Shown: positions 9,785 through 19,207 of the stretch, piece by piece
How positions within the stretch are numbered: position 1 is the stretch's first letter
Layout: each line of letters opens with the position of its first letter
Origin: Polluticaenibacter yanchengensis
Lineage (GTDB): Bacteria; Bacteroidota; Bacteroidia; Chitinophagales; Chitinophagaceae
Assembly (NCBI GenBank): GCA_027854065.1
Contig: JAQGEF010000002.1
Location: 62,001 to 126,000, forward strand
DNA: 64,000 nucleotides
Direction: 5' to 3'
Translations under genes and position numbers: made by a program
The notes under the pieces: generated by a model
Database searches by the model: none
The model's input: the letters and a program-made list of their open reading frames with translations, nothing else
Told to the model about the DNA's origin: nothing

Positions 9785-10405
9785 TTAATAATTGTTTTTC
9801 TGGCGTTCTATTGATATCCTGTTTTGAATACTTTTTGCCAATGTAAATTCATCGGCGTATTCCAGTTCACCACCAAAAGAGATACCCCGCGCCAGGGATG
9901 TGATTTTTACCGGGAAGGATTCTATTTTCTTTTGAATATAAAATAAAGTAGTATCGCCTTGTATATTAGGGTTTAGTGCAAAAATTAACTCTTCGATAGT
10001 GCCGGTTTTAACACGTTCTACCAATGATTCTATAAAAAGCTGGTCCGGACCCACACCGTCCAGTGGCGATATTAAGCCTCCCAGCACATGAAACAGCCCG
10101 CTGAATTGCTGGGTCGCTTCTATAGCCATTACATCACGGATATTTTCTACCACACAAACAATAGATTTTTTCCGTACGGAACTGGCACAAATATTACAAA
10201 CCTGTGTATCACTTACATTATTGCACACACTGCAGAATTGTATCTGTTCCCGCATTTCAGCTATGGTATTGCTAAACAGGTGTACAGCCTCCTTTTTCTC
10301 CTTCAGCAAATGCAATGCCAGGCGCAAAGCGGTCTTACGGCCGATTCCCGGTAGTTTAGCCAGTTCATTTACGGCATTTTCCAACAATGTAGATGAGTAG
10401 TTCAT
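9785..10405 (-). CDS. recR: Recombination mediator RecR
   Basis: 206 aa, normal RecR length. A helix-hairpin-helix (LAKLPGIGRKTALRLALHLL) near the N-terminus binds DNA; a C4 zinc finger follows (CSVC...CNIC, about residues 58-73), then a Toprim domain (ICVVENIRDVMAIE) and the RGISFGGELEYAD C-terminal segment. RecR works with RecO (and RecF) to load RecA on gapped single-stranded DNA. It starts 23 nt after the stop of the upstream lipoprotein gene, so they may be co-transcribed. Confidence 0.95.
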   Translation of the reverse strand: MNYSSTLLENAVNELAKLPGIGRKTALRLALHLLKEKKEAVHLFSNTIAEMREQIQFCSVCNNVSDTQVCNICASSVRKKSIVCVVENIRDVMAIEATQQFSGLFHVLGGLISPLDGVGPDQLFIESLVERVKTGTIEELIFALNPNIQGDTTLFYIQKKIESFPVKITSLARGISFGGELEYADEFTLAKSIQNRISIERQKNNY

Positions 10406-10428
10406 TCCTTCAATCCTTCTTACTTAAT

Positions 10429-11832
10429 CTAGAGCTGTATATCAAATTCATTCTCCCAGCCGGCTTTCACATTCAACTTATCTTCTATAGCAATGGTCAG
10501 TTCCGGCTGCAATTTCTCCCAGTAATTTCCCGTGTCCCATTTCCCGTTCCTGTTGGTATCATAATATACCCTGATACTGTAAGCGCCCGGTTTAAATATT
10601 TTTTCCTTAAAAACGCTGCCTGTCAAAGCCACATCTTTCACCACGGTCTTGTCAAGTATCCATACCATTCTCGGATACCTGCCAACATCTAAACTTTTAA
10701 GGTTTACGGTTACTTCTCCGTACTCACTCAGAGGCTTTGTCTTTATTTTAATCGTATCGATTTTCTCCGCTGCCAGGTTTGCCGAATCTACTACGAAATT
10801 CTTGTCTAAAATTAATATATAATCAGTCTCTGGCTGCCATTTAATATTTAATGCCAGTTGTTTAGCCGTTGAATCCAATGTCCATCCAATATTTTTAACA
10901 GGATTACCCAAAGTATCCAGCAACGATATTTTACCGGTATCTATTTTAGCAATTGGCTCATCAAAGTTTATGGCAAAGACTGACAGAATATCCTGGGCAC
11001 CATTGAGGTTCGTGGCATATTTTACGAACTTTTCATCCTTTTTCTTTTTACTTGCAGTGGATGTTTTTTCAGGTTCTTTTTCCCCTTCAAAAAATCTCAG
11101 CAATACATCTGTCGCTTTTTTCCCGGTTTCTAAAGTCACCGTACTGTCCAGAAACCCAAATGGGATCGTATTGTTTAAATAACGTTTATTTCCCGGGTCC
11201 TTCATCGTAAATACATTGTAAGTACCGGCCTTTATATACCGGAAAGTAAATTCGCCTTTTGCATTTGGCTTGGTTACATATTTAGGCTTTTCTTTACTAA
11301 CCGCAGAGTCATCCAGGTTTTCATATAAACTGATGATAAGTGTACTATCTGCCGCACCGGTTTCGGCATTCTCTATTTTTCCGCTAATGGTTAAACTGTC
11401 CACTTTGCTACCGGTAGAAAATGCATAAGTGAATTTTCGAAAAATATTACCTTCATTCACATCCCTTATCGCATTCCCAAAGTCAATTGAATAAGTTGTA
11501 TTCTCTTTTAAGGTATCTTTTATCTGTATGGTTACGGTGCGCAGTTTCCCGTTAATGATCGGCGCTTTATCCGGCAAAGGATTTACGATCACATTATTAA
11601 ATGCATCTTCCAGTTTTACATATTCATCAAATTCCAGTCTTATGATCTTTTCCTTAAAATTCGTGGTAAACTCTTCAGGAAATGCCTTTAGTAAAGTAGG
11701 TGCAATGGTATCTTTCGGTCCGCCTAAAGGCGGTTGAATATTGGCACAGCCGGTTACAAAGCTGGTGCCGAATGCCAGTAGCAAATATACCAGCAAGGCG
11801 TTGCTCAATACCAGTAACGAACGTTTTGTCAT
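10429..11832 (-). CDS. Ig-like (Big_5) domain lipoprotein
   Basis: 467 aa. A signal peptide ends in the lipobox SFVTGC, so the protein is lipid-anchored in the envelope. The segment PPLGGPKDTIAPTLL and the following strands up to about residue 135 (FDEYVKLEDAFNNVIVNPLP, then YSIDFGNAIRDVNEGN) match the bacterial Ig-like domain of the SbsA/Big_5 type. Carboxypeptidase-regulatory-like beta segments follow. This architecture is common and single-copy in Bacteroidota, but its function is not established; an envelope structural role is a guess. It is divergent from the arginase-like gene and upstream of recR. Confidence 0.8.
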   Translation of the reverse strand: MTKRSLLVLSNALLVYLLLAFGTSFVTGCANIQPPLGGPKDTIAPTLLKAFPEEFTTNFKEKIIRLEFDEYVKLEDAFNNVIVNPLPDKAPIINGKLRTVTIQIKDTLKENTTYSIDFGNAIRDVNEGNIFRKFTYAFSTGSKVDSLTISGKIENAETGAADSTLIISLYENLDDSAVSKEKPKYVTKPNAKGEFTFRYIKAGTYNVFTMKDPGNKRYLNNTIPFGFLDSTVTLETGKKATDVLLRFFEGEKEPEKTSTASKKKKDEKFVKYATNLNGAQDILSVFAINFDEPIAKIDTGKISLLDTLGNPVKNIGWTLDSTAKQLALNIKWQPETDYILILDKNFVVDSANLAAEKIDTIKIKTKPLSEYGEVTVNLKSLDVGRYPRMVWILDKTVVKDVALTGSVFKEKIFKPGAYSIRVYYDTNRNGKWDTGNYWEKLQPELTIAIEDKLNVKAGWENEFDIQL

Positions 11833-11944
11833 TTAAACTATCTATAATTATTAGGCAAAAGTAACCATTCTCAAAAACTGCTGCCCATAATTTAATTTTA
11901 TTTCACATTCTCTGTTTTTTCGCCATTTTTTCACTTCCAAACAA

Positions 11945-11952
11945 TACTTTTG
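11945..11952 (+). promoter_or_regulatory. Bacteroidota -7 element (TAnnTTTG) before the arginase-like gene
   Basis: TACTTTTG matches TAnnTTTG exactly and lies 17 nt before the ATG at 11970, implying a very short leader. No convincing TTG -33 box is seen at the usual distance. Confidence 0.55.
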
Positions 11953-11969
11953 AAGTTCATTTTCATACT

Positions 11970-13088
11970 ATGAGTTTAGCAGTCAGAATTCAGGATTTCG
12001 TGAATCCGATAGATCCTTTCGTTATTTCAAATGATGAGGGGTACAAAAACGGGCAAATTGGTAAGTTTATTACGGATAACAACGATATAGATGCTGCCGA
12101 CATTGTAATTGTCGGTTGTGCGGAATGGCGTGGCGGTTTCAGAACAGCAAGATATAATCCGGCAGAAAATGTAAGGGAAGAACTTTATAAATTATTTCAC
12201 TGGCACGAGAATATATTGATAGCGGATGCCGGTAATGTGTTGATAGGTAACGAACTAACAGATACTTATGCCGCTTTAAAAATGGTTGTGGCCGAAATAA
12301 CCCGTGAAGGGAAAAGAGCCGTGGTAATCGGTGGCAGTCACGATTTAACCACCCCTTTATATCATGTATTTGCAGAACGTAACCAGATCATTGAAATCAG
12401 TCTCGTAGATGCATTTTTCGATATCGACCGCGAAAACTACTATGCGGATAAAAAGTTTTTACTGGACATGCTTCTGGGAGAGCCGAATTATGTCCGTCAT
12501 TTTAATATCATCGGTTTCCAAAGCTATTTCACCTATCCGAAAATGTTGGAAACAATCGATAAACTGCGTTTCGATTGCTACAGGGTAGGTTTTGCCCAGG
12601 AAAAAATGGAAGAAATGGAACCTTCGTTCCGTTCCAGCCAGTTGGTAAGCATTGATATGTGCGCCATAGCTCATGCCTTCGGTGCGGCCAATGCCTTATC
12701 TCCAAACGGTTTTAGCGGGCAGGATATGTGCAAACTGTCCCAGTATGCAGGCATGAGCCCGGAAACCGAAATTTTTACCATTCTTGGCTATGGTGGTAAA
12801 GATACCAACCAGTTAACTGCCATGCAGATAGCGCAAATGATCTGGTATTATATCGACGGTTTTCAAAAGCAGGCGCATGAAGCACCGCTCACACAAACCG
12901 AAGCATACATAGAATATCACACTATTTGTGCCGAAGTTGAAACCGTATTTTTACAGAGCAGGAATACCGGCAGATGGTGGATGAAAATGCCGGATGGCAA
13001 ATTTGTACCATGTACTTATTTAGATTATTACCAGGCCAGCAATAATGATTTGCCTGATCGCTGGTTACGCATACAGGAAAGACTATAG
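11970..13088 (+). CDS. Arginase/formimidoylglutamase-fold protein with altered metal ligands
   Basis: 372 aa ureohydrolase-superfamily protein. The order of motifs fits: GGSHDLT (usually GGDHS), VDAFFD (usually DAHxD) and SIDMCAIAHA (usually SxDxDxxDP). Of the six di-metal ligands of arginase, His124, Asp147, Asp151 and Asp229 are present, but the central His is Phe149 and the last Asp is Cys231. Homologues in Bacteroidota are often labelled formimidoylglutamase; with two ligands changed, manganese binding and hydrolysis should not be assumed. The C-terminal extension (RWWMKMPDGKFVPCTYLDYY) is outside the usual ureohydrolase core. No histidine-degradation genes adjoin it. A non-enzymatic or new activity is possible. 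Confidence 0.75.
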   Translation: MSLAVRIQDFVNPIDPFVISNDEGYKNGQIGKFITDNNDIDAADIVIVGCAEWRGGFRTARYNPAENVREELYKLFHWHENILIADAGNVLIGNELTDTYAALKMVVAEITREGKRAVVIGGSHDLTTPLYHVFAERNQIIEISLVDAFFDIDRENYYADKKFLLDMLLGEPNYVRHFNIIGFQSYFTYPKMLETIDKLRFDCYRVGFAQEKMEEMEPSFRSSQLVSIDMCAIAHAFGAANALSPNGFSGQDMCKLSQYAGMSPETEIFTILGYGGKDTNQLTAMQIAQMIWYYIDGFQKQAHEAPLTQTEAYIEYHTICAEVETVFLQSRNTGRWWMKMPDGKFVPCTYLDYYQASNNDLPDRWLRIQERL

Positions 13089-13131
13089 AATTATATCGCA
13101 GCAGTCATTAACCTGAATTTAGCATGATTGA

Positions 13132-13161
13132 GGTAGAAATGAGAAAATACTCATTTCTACC
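13132..13161 (+). terminator. Hairpin after the arginase-like gene
   Basis: A perfect 12-bp stem (GGTAGAAATGAG with its complement, 6-nt loop) starts 43 nt past the stop codon. No T-run follows, so it may be an mRNA-end stabiliser rather than an intrinsic terminator. Confidence 0.4.
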
Positions 13162-13210
13162 AACTTATCTTATTATACAGGCAACCAGGATAAGCCGGTT
13201 GGCTAAAACA

Positions 13211-13235
13211 AAAAAAGAGGGTAGAAACCCTCTTT
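13211..13235 (-). terminator. Rho-independent terminator of recA
   Basis: On the minus strand AAAGAGGGT-TTCT-ACCCTCTTT is followed directly by TTTTTG, 43 nt past the recA stop codon. Confidence 0.85.
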
Positions 13236-13277
13236 GTACTTACTAACCTAATATATATCTAAGGCAACAAGCAGCGA

Positions 13278-14309
13278 TTATACATCACCACCAGTCATTT
13301 CTTTAATTTTTGCTCTTATTTTATCTTCAATTTCCGCGCTTAACTCAGGATTATCCCTGATCAATTCTTTCACAGTATCCCTGCCTTGACCAAGCTTACC
13401 ACTTTCATAGCTGAACCAGCTACCGCTTTTTTGAATAATACCAAGTTCCACACCCATATCTATGATCTCGCCGGATTTGCTGATACCTTCTCCAAATACA
13501 ATATCAAACTCTGCCTGGCGGAATGGCGGCGCTACTTTATTTTTTACCACTTTTACACGCACACGGTTACCAACCGCATCATCACCATCTTTTATCTGGC
13601 TGATACGGCGGATATCCAAACGTACAGAAGCATAGAATTTTAATGCATTACCACCGGTAGTCGTTTCAGGACTGCCAAACATAACACCTATTTTGTCGCG
13701 CAGCTGGTTAATAAAAATACAGATTGTACCGGTTTTATTAATAGTAGCGGTCAATTTACGCAAAGCCTGGCTCATTAAACGCGCATGTAAGCCCATTTTG
13801 CTGTCACCCATTTCACCCTCCAGTTCCGATTTAGGCACTAATGCCGCTACGGAATCCACCACCACTACATCTACAGCACCGGACAAAATTAAACGGTCAG
13901 CAATTTCCAGCGCCTGCTCTCCGTAATCAGGTTGGCTGATTAATAAACTATCCACGTCCACTCCCAATTTCTTAGCATAAGTACTGTCAAATGCGTGCTC
14001 CGCATCAATAATAGCACAAATGCCGCCTTTCTTTTGGGCTTCCGCTATTGCGTGAATGGCAATAGTGGTCTTACCACTCGATTCAGGACCATAAATCTCA
14101 ATAATACGGCCTTTTGGCAAACCACCAATTCCTAAAGCAGTATCCAACCCGATAGAACCGGTCGATATTATTTCCTGGGTAGTCACTTTTTCGTTCATCA
14201 TCATGATGCTACCCTTACCAAAATCCTTGTCTATTTTATCTATCGTTAACTTTAATGCCTTCAGCTTCTCGGCGTTATTCGTTAACTTCTCTTCTGTATT
14301 GGCTGCCAT
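13278..14309 (-). CDS. recA: Recombinase RecA
   Basis: 343 aa, usual RecA length. The Walker A motif GPESSGKTT lies at residues 74-82. Walker B ([17 protein letters not shown]) with the L1 region, the L2 loop around [20 protein letters not shown], and the [17 protein letters not shown] block are all intact. RecA forms the ATP-dependent strand-exchange filament and triggers LexA-type autocleavage. The start MAANTEEK is followed by the typical [12 protein letters not shown] segment. It is a single-gene unit with its own terminator and a TAnnTTTG element upstream; no SOS-box consensus was identified. Confidence 0.98.
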   Translation of the reverse strand: MAANTEEKLTNNAEKLKALKLTIDKIDKDFGKGSIMMMNEKVTTQEIISTGSIGLDTALGIGGLPKGRIIEIYGPESSGKTTIAIHAIAEAQKKGGICAIIDAEHAFDSTYAKKLGVDVDSLLISQPDYGEQALEIADRLILSGAVDVVVVDSVAALVPKSELEGEMGDSKMGLHARLMSQALRKLTATINKTGTICIFINQLRDKIGVMFGSPETTTGGNALKFYASVRLDIRRISQIKDGDDAVGNRVRVKVVKNKVAPPFRQAEFDIVFGEGISKSGEIIDMGVELGIIQKSGSWFSYESGKLGQGRDTVKELIRDNPELSAEIEDKIRAKIKEMTGGDV

Positions 14310-14348
14310 TTTATATAGTTTTTATTTCGGTTGTAAATTTATATCCTG

Positions 14349-14356
14349 CAAATATA
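14349..14356 (-). promoter_or_regulatory. -7 promoter element of recA
   Basis: Read on the minus strand, TATATTTG matches TAnnTTTG and lies 39 nt before the recA ATG. The -33 region is T-rich without a clear TTG. Confidence 0.45.
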
Positions 14357-14419
14357 TAGTGCAAATTTTATAAAACTAAAAAAATTAGTATTTTTTGCTA
14401 AAAAAGTTCTTATGGTGAA

Positions 14420-15241
14420 TTATACGAAAATATCAGGATAAAAGTTAGTATTGCCCGGTACATGCGCATAGTGGCTTAGATCTGTAATACCTGCCAGGGC
14501 CAGCACATCTTCATCAATAAGTGTTTGTCCTGTAAAAGTCTCTGATGGCTGTTGCAATATATAGTGGATACAATCTGCAATTATTTCAGGTGTCCGGCTC
14601 ATTTTCATCAGCGCCTCACCTCCTAATAGGTTATTAACGGCGGCTGTGGCAATAGTCGTTTTTGGCCAAAGGCTGTTGGCCGCTATTTTATAAGGTTTCA
14701 ATTCCTCGCTCAATCCCAATGCTATCATCGTCATATTATATTTGCTAATGGTGTAAGCCACATGACTTTTCAACCATTTTTTCATGTCCCTGATTGGTGG
14801 CGATAAATTGATGATATGAGCATTACTGCCTTTTTTCAGGTACGGAATGCAGGCAGCACTCAGCAGCATAGTCCCTCGCACATTAATATCGTACATCAAA
14901 TCAAAACGTTTCGGTTCCAGCTTCTCAGCGGTAGATAAATTGATGGCAGAAGCATTGTTAATTAGTACATCTATTCCGCCAAATCTTTCAGCCGTTTTTT
15001 GTACAAGGTTCGCTATCTGGTCATCATTCCTGATATCGCATTGAACCGCTAAAGCCTTTCCGCCATTAGCTTCTACCTCGTTCGCCGTTTGATATATGGT
15101 CCCTCCAAGCCTGGGGTCTTCTTCCACAGATTTTGCGGCAATTACAATATTCGCACCCTCTTTAGCCAGTTTTAACGCAATGGATTTTCCTATGCCACGG
15201 CTTGCGCCTGTAATGATAACCGTTTTGTTTTCAAATAGCAT
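14420..15241 (-). CDS. HSDL2-like short-chain dehydrogenase
   Basis: 273 aa SDR. TGASRGIG at residues 11-18 binds the cofactor; NNASAI is the NAG-type motif; YTISKYN supplies the Tyr and Lys of the active site. The insertion KSVEEDPRLGGTIYQTANEV after beta-2 and the segment LSPPIRDMKKWLKSHVAYT are characteristic of the hydroxysteroid dehydrogenase-like 2 group, here without the C-terminal SCP2 domain found in animals. Its substrate is unknown, probably a lipid-like or acyl alcohol. It is a single gene between recA and an intergenic repeat. Confidence 0.85.
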   Translation of the reverse strand: MLFENKTVIITGASRGIGKSIALKLAKEGANIVIAAKSVEEDPRLGGTIYQTANEVEANGGKALAVQCDIRNDDQIANLVQKTAERFGGIDVLINNASAINLSTAEKLEPKRFDLMYDINVRGTMLLSAACIPYLKKGSNAHIINLSPPIRDMKKWLKSHVAYTISKYNMTMIALGLSEELKPYKIAANSLWPKTTIATAAVNNLLGGEALMKMSRTPEIIADCIHYILQQPSETFTGQTLIDEDVLALAGITDLSHYAHVPGNTNFYPDIFV

Positions 15242-15302
15242 GTGTCGTATTTTTAGTATAGTTGAAGATACTTAAAATGCGCAGTTTTTAATTTAATTTT
15301 TA

Positions 15303-15420
15303 TGGGCTTTCATCGGTTGATACACTATTGAACTTCAGTTCCGGCTGCTCCGGGCTCGCTTACGCTCGGTACTCCTTCGTCGTACCAGGCCCGCCGCATC
15401 CGGCAGCCCGTCAGCATCTG
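15303..15420 (-). repeat. GC-rich intergenic repeat, copy A
   Basis: Reverse orientation relative to copies B, C and E. The core at about 15341-15410 has TTCCGGCTGCT, GGGCTCGCTTACGCTCGGTA, GTACCAGGCCCG and CATCCGGCAGCCCG in order. The same blocks, reversed, occur at 20839 and 50985. It sits between the VOC gene end and the SDR gene start and is far richer in G+C than its surroundings. Confidence 0.85.
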
Positions 15421-15461
15421 AATAGTCATTCAGCGTATTGATAATCAGGGTAAAGAAATGA

Positions 15462-15845
15462 TCATTCATTAATAAGCTGGTGAAGCGCAATGCGGTTGCC
15501 TTCGCTGTCTTCAAATTCAGCAACAATAAATCCATAGGTGTCATTAATGGTTTTGGGATAAAGAATTTTGCCGTTACTGGCAACTACTTTAGCCAAAGTC
15601 CGGTCAATGTCATGCGTCCTGAAATAAATGATAATGCCCTTTTTAGAGGGCTGATAAACATCTCCTTTAGCTAAAGCACCGGTAATGCCGGTAGAGGATT
15701 CGTAAAAGGGGAAGTACATCATTTCGTACCCGTCAATAGATGCAGGTTCGAAATGAAAATCGAAAACTTCAGTGTAAAATTTTTGGGCCCGTTGCATGTC
15801 TGTAACAGGAATTTCGAAATAAATAACAGGATTGACTGCCGGCAT
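15462..15845 (-). CDS. VOC family protein (glyoxalase/bleomycin-resistance fold)
   Basis: 127 aa, the size of a single-chain VOC protein with two beta-alpha-beta-beta-beta modules. It opens NPVIYFEIPVTDMQRAQKFY, followed by MMYFPFYES, a second module IIIYFRTHDIDRTLAKV, and ends FEDSEGNRIALHQL. This is the common PhnB/YdcE-like group with no fixed reaction; members may be lyases, dioxygenases or binding proteins. It is a single gene with no informative neighbour, followed by an intergenic repeat. Confidence 0.85.
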   Translation of the reverse strand: MPAVNPVIYFEIPVTDMQRAQKFYTEVFDFHFEPASIDGYEMMYFPFYESSTGITGALAKGDVYQPSKKGIIIYFRTHDIDRTLAKVVASNGKILYPKTINDTYGFIVAEFEDSEGNRIALHQLINE

Positions 15846-15954
15846 AATGTATTGAATAATAGAGACAGCAATATAAAACTTTATCCCTGACTGTTTTGTA
15901 TTTTAACGGGTTAACAAGATTATTTATAGTGAGGAATTGTATTAATAGTGATTA

Positions 15955-18900
15955 TTACAGAGAACGTGCTTTTTTCGAGAAGCTTTTAATAGCGAAAGTG
16001 ACAATGGCGATGCCTGTAATAATCCCTGTAAGTATTAGAAAGTACCACCATACATCCCCGTTTCCCTTGTCAATAATTAATGGAGAAGTATCGCCCATAA
16101 CAATGAGGCCTGCCCAATATTGAGGATTTATCAGGCGTCCCTTATTGCTTTTTATATATTCTAGTTTTGCATGCTGCAAGGCTACATCTTTATCCAACCC
16201 TTTTTCCAGGTATTTAAAAAAATATTCTGTGATATAGGCCGATGATTGTTCATCTACTTTCCATAATGCCGTCATGATGCTCTGACTGCCGGAATAGTTA
16301 AACGCATGCGCTAAAGATACCATGCCTTCACCATCTTTATACCCCGGCCTTCCGGATTCACAGGCGGTAAGAATGGTGAGGTTAGAACGCACCGTGCAAT
16401 TATATATATCAGCGATGGATAAAAAATTATTCTCCGCATTTTTTTCTTTGGCAAAATATAACCCGGATTTTTCAGGTTGTATATTATTGAACTCTGCATG
16501 AGTAGCTACATGGATGATTTTATAATTGCTTGCCGCATTTTTAAATTTGTTAGCAGTAGATTCGTTGTTTAAAAATGAAATACCGCCCAGCTTATCTTTA
16601 AGATCGGTGATGAGTTTATTGTTGGTGGGCTGCGGTAGTAATTGCATATAATCCTTGTCTATGTAGAGGCTGTCCTTTACATTGTTTAAATACATCTGTT
16701 TTAGATCATCGCTGAATCCCGGAGCAAAAGCTATGTAGTTTTTTACAATATGCTCTTTATGCATATTGTCCGCCATTACAAATAAATTATAGTGGTATGA
16801 AAAAGCGTAGTTATTCAATAAACAATTGTTACTTAGTTCTGCGTAATTTGAGACAGGTTTACTGCTTAGCATTTCAAAACTGATATTGTATAATATACCG
16901 TCTGGTATAATTTTTACCTTAGTGGTCGTTATTTTATTTGCCAGTGGTGCCCAGAGCTGCAAATAGATCCGGTTGGCGCGGGCCAGGAAATCTTTTTCAG
17001 ATATTGTATTATCCTGTAAATGCTGGATTTCAGTAGTGATACCATTTGTATTGAGCGGCACAAGACTGGCATCCTTTTTATTTGCCACCAACGCAACAAA
17101 TGATGAATCTACCTGGTAATACCTGATTAGCGTGGTGCTGTCAGCAATTAAATCGTGGATATCCGGAATGCTATGAAACACAGAGCCGAATCTTAAACGG
17201 TAATACCTGGGGTATTCTTTATTTAATGTGACCAGGTAATTGTTCCAATTCTTCTCTGCCTGTAAATAATTTTCTAAATGAGCCGTATTGTTCATTTTGC
17301 CGCTTAAGGCTTCTTTTATTTTAGTTTTCAGGCTGTCTTCCCTGTCTATAATTTGTCTTGGAACTTCTGCAAAATAAAGTGCCTTTTGTTTGAATAATTC
17401 GTTTCTAAGCTTATTGTAGATGCCGGATTCTTTAGTGTTAATGAAACTCTGTAAATAGGTTTCATCGTTCGTCAGTAAGTAGATCTCATAAGAAATCCTG
17501 GCATAAAAATCTATCAGTTTTTTATGTTCGATCATCAGGTTATTGACGTTCTCTACATCGGCGAATAATAATCTTTTGCGCTCTATTAATTGTAATGCTT
17601 TAGTTAACTGATTGTGCAGGTCTTTTAAAAGGGCCTCACTTTTTGTAACTGAAGCGTAGTATTCAGATTGTGTTTTTATGAGGATGGCTTTTGGTAAACC
17701 TGCTTCCGCATTTACTGAGTCAAGCAAGGTTTTTCCGGTATTATCGTTTATAAATTTGCTGCCTAAGACTTTCTTGCAGTATTCAATGGCCGATGGATAT
17801 TTTTTAGATAAAAAGTTGATCTCTGCCAGGCTTAATAAATTCATGCTTTGCTGATGCCCGGCATTGTCATTGATGCTGCTTAAATATTTGTTTAGTTTTT
17901 CTATGGCTTCCAATGCTTTGTTATATTGTCCCTGGCCGGCATAAAACAATGCTTTATTCCTGGTGAAGTCCGCATAAATATTATCATAATTGCCTGCATA
18001 GGCAGTTTCATAAAGTGCTGTACTTAACTGAAATGTAGAGTCGGCTTTGGGTGCATTGTCATTTGATTCATATATCAGTGCGAGTGTATAGTTGGCATCA
18101 GCCTGCCAGAATATATAATCGCCATCTGTTTCTGACAGGTGCTTTAAGCCTTTATTCAAATATAATAGGGCTTTGTCCAGGTGATACATTTTATAATAAA
18201 GCTGCCCTATCAGTATCTCTGATATGAATTGTTCCGTGCTTCCTTTTTGCACTTTTTTATCATAAGCATAAAAGTACAGTTGTTCCGCCGTTTTAAAATC
18301 CCCGTTTTTTATGTGGATGTTCGCCAGATTTTCAATGGATGAAAACAGCCTGTCTTCTACTAATTGTTTTTTGGAGGGATTGGGTTGTTTTAAGTATTCC
18401 TGGTAGTTATTAATGGCTTCTTTATTCAGGTTGATGGCTTCTGTAATATTGCCTTCATCGAGGTAGATAGGTACGAGGTTTTCTTTAATGCCCGATACCC
18501 TGAAGTATTTATTCCATCCTTTTTCATCTTTTACTTTGGCAATGGCTTCGGCTGCTTTTTGATAATATCGTTTGGCACTGTCGTATTTAAGGGAATTGTA
18601 GAGGATGGTGCCCATCGCATTATAGGAGAAGTATAATTTTTCATTATTTAAGTTGGGGTTGGATAAGTGCAGTTGAAGTGCTTCACGATGAAATTTTTCA
18701 GATTCAGCCACTCTTCCCAGCGAGTAAGCGAATTTGCCCAGGTTATATTTGCAGGTGCCGATTTTAGAGATGTCCCGGGGTGTAATTTTATAAGCATATT
18801 CCAGTGCTTTTTCCATCGCATTGAAGGAGGCATTTAGTCTATAAAGGCTTTCAAAAAAAGCGGCAGCATCATTGTAAGCTTCGGTGAGTTGTAAGGCTGA

Positions 18901-19200
18901 TGCTTTCTGCTTTTCAAGTTTTAGAATAAAGGCGTATATCGATTCAATGGCTTTATCGGCGCCATGTTGTTTTTTGCTGATCTCTCCAATCAGCGGCAAA
19001 TAGGTTAGGGTGGAATCTATTAATCCTTTTGCCCAAAGAATGTCCAGGTCTGTATTGACCATTTTTTCGGCTTCGGCTATCTTGTTGTTTTCAATAGCGG
19101 TTTCAATTTGCCTGATGCCACTTACCGGTGTCTGGGCGATTATAGGTTGTAATAATAAGGCAACTATTACAAAAAATATGACAACGCGTGCAGGTGACAT
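15955..19200 (-). CDS. Secreted, membrane-anchored TPR-CHAT protein (caspase-like)
   Basis: 1081 aa. A signal peptide (residues 1 to about 22, ending PIIAQ) is followed by about 600 residues of tetratricopeptide-type helical repeats, a coiled linker, then a CHAT domain (about 750-1040). The caspase-like dyad is visible: His900 in VATHAEFN and Cys947 in ILTACESGRPG, with ALWKVDEQSS downstream as in other CHAT proteins. A final span (WWYFLILTGIITGIAIVTFA) with a basic tail anchors it, placing TPR and CHAT in the periplasm. CHAT domains are cysteine proteases in the known cases (separase and HetF kin, Csx29). It starts 7 nt after the anti-sigma-like gene, in an operon headed by an ECF sigma gene. 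Protease activity and target are inferred. Confidence 0.88.
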   Translation of the reverse strand: MSPARVVIFFVIVALLLQPIIAQTPVSGIRQIETAIENNKIAEAEKMVNTDLDILWAKGLIDSTLTYLPLIGEISKKQHGADKAIESIYAFILKLEKQKASALQLTEAYNDAAAFFESLYRLNASFNAMEKALEYAYKITPRDISKIGTCKYNLGKFAYSLGRVAESEKFHREALQLHLSNPNLNNEKLYFSYNAMGTILYNSLKYDSAKRYYQKAAEAIAKVKDEKGWNKYFRVSGIKENLVPIYLDEGNITEAINLNKEAINNYQEYLKQPNPSKKQLVEDRLFSSIENLANIHIKNGDFKTAEQLYFYAYDKKVQKGSTEQFISEILIGQLYYKMYHLDKALLYLNKGLKHLSETDGDYIFWQADANYTLALIYESNDNAPKADSTFQLSTALYETAYAGNYDNIYADFTRNKALFYAGQGQYNKALEAIEKLNKYLSSINDNAGHQQSMNLLSLAEINFLSKKYPSAIEYCKKVLGSKFINDNTGKTLLDSVNAEAGLPKAILIKTQSEYYASVTKSEALLKDLHNQLTKALQLIERKRLLFADVENVNNLMIEHKKLIDFYARISYEIYLLTNDETYLQSFINTKESGIYNKLRNELFKQKALYFAEVPRQIIDREDSLKTKIKEALSGKMNNTAHLENYLQAEKNWNNYLVTLNKEYPRYYRLRFGSVFHSIPDIHDLIADSTTLIRYYQVDSSFVALVANKKDASLVPLNTNGITTEIQHLQDNTISEKDFLARANRIYLQLWAPLANKITTTKVKIIPDGILYNISFEMLSSKPVSNYAELSNNCLLNNYAFSYHYNLFVMADNMHKEHIVKNYIAFAPGFSDDLKQMYLNNVKDSLYIDKDYMQLLPQPTNNKLITDLKDKLGGISFLNNESTANKFKNAASNYKIIHVATHAEFNNIQPEKSGLYFAKEKNAENNFLSIADIYNCTVRSNLTILTACESGRPGYKDGEGMVSLAHAFNYSGSQSIMTALWKVDEQSSAYITEYFFKYLEKGLDKDVALQHAKLEYIKSNKGRLINPQYWAGLIVMGDTSPLIIDKGNGDVWWYFLILTGIITGIAIVTFAIKSFSKKARSL

Positions 19201-19207
19201 GATTCTT

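Noticed and set aside
15335..15583. 82-codon frame ending in an Arg-rich stretch
   Set aside because: It runs through the GC-rich repeat and overlaps the VOC gene in another frame.
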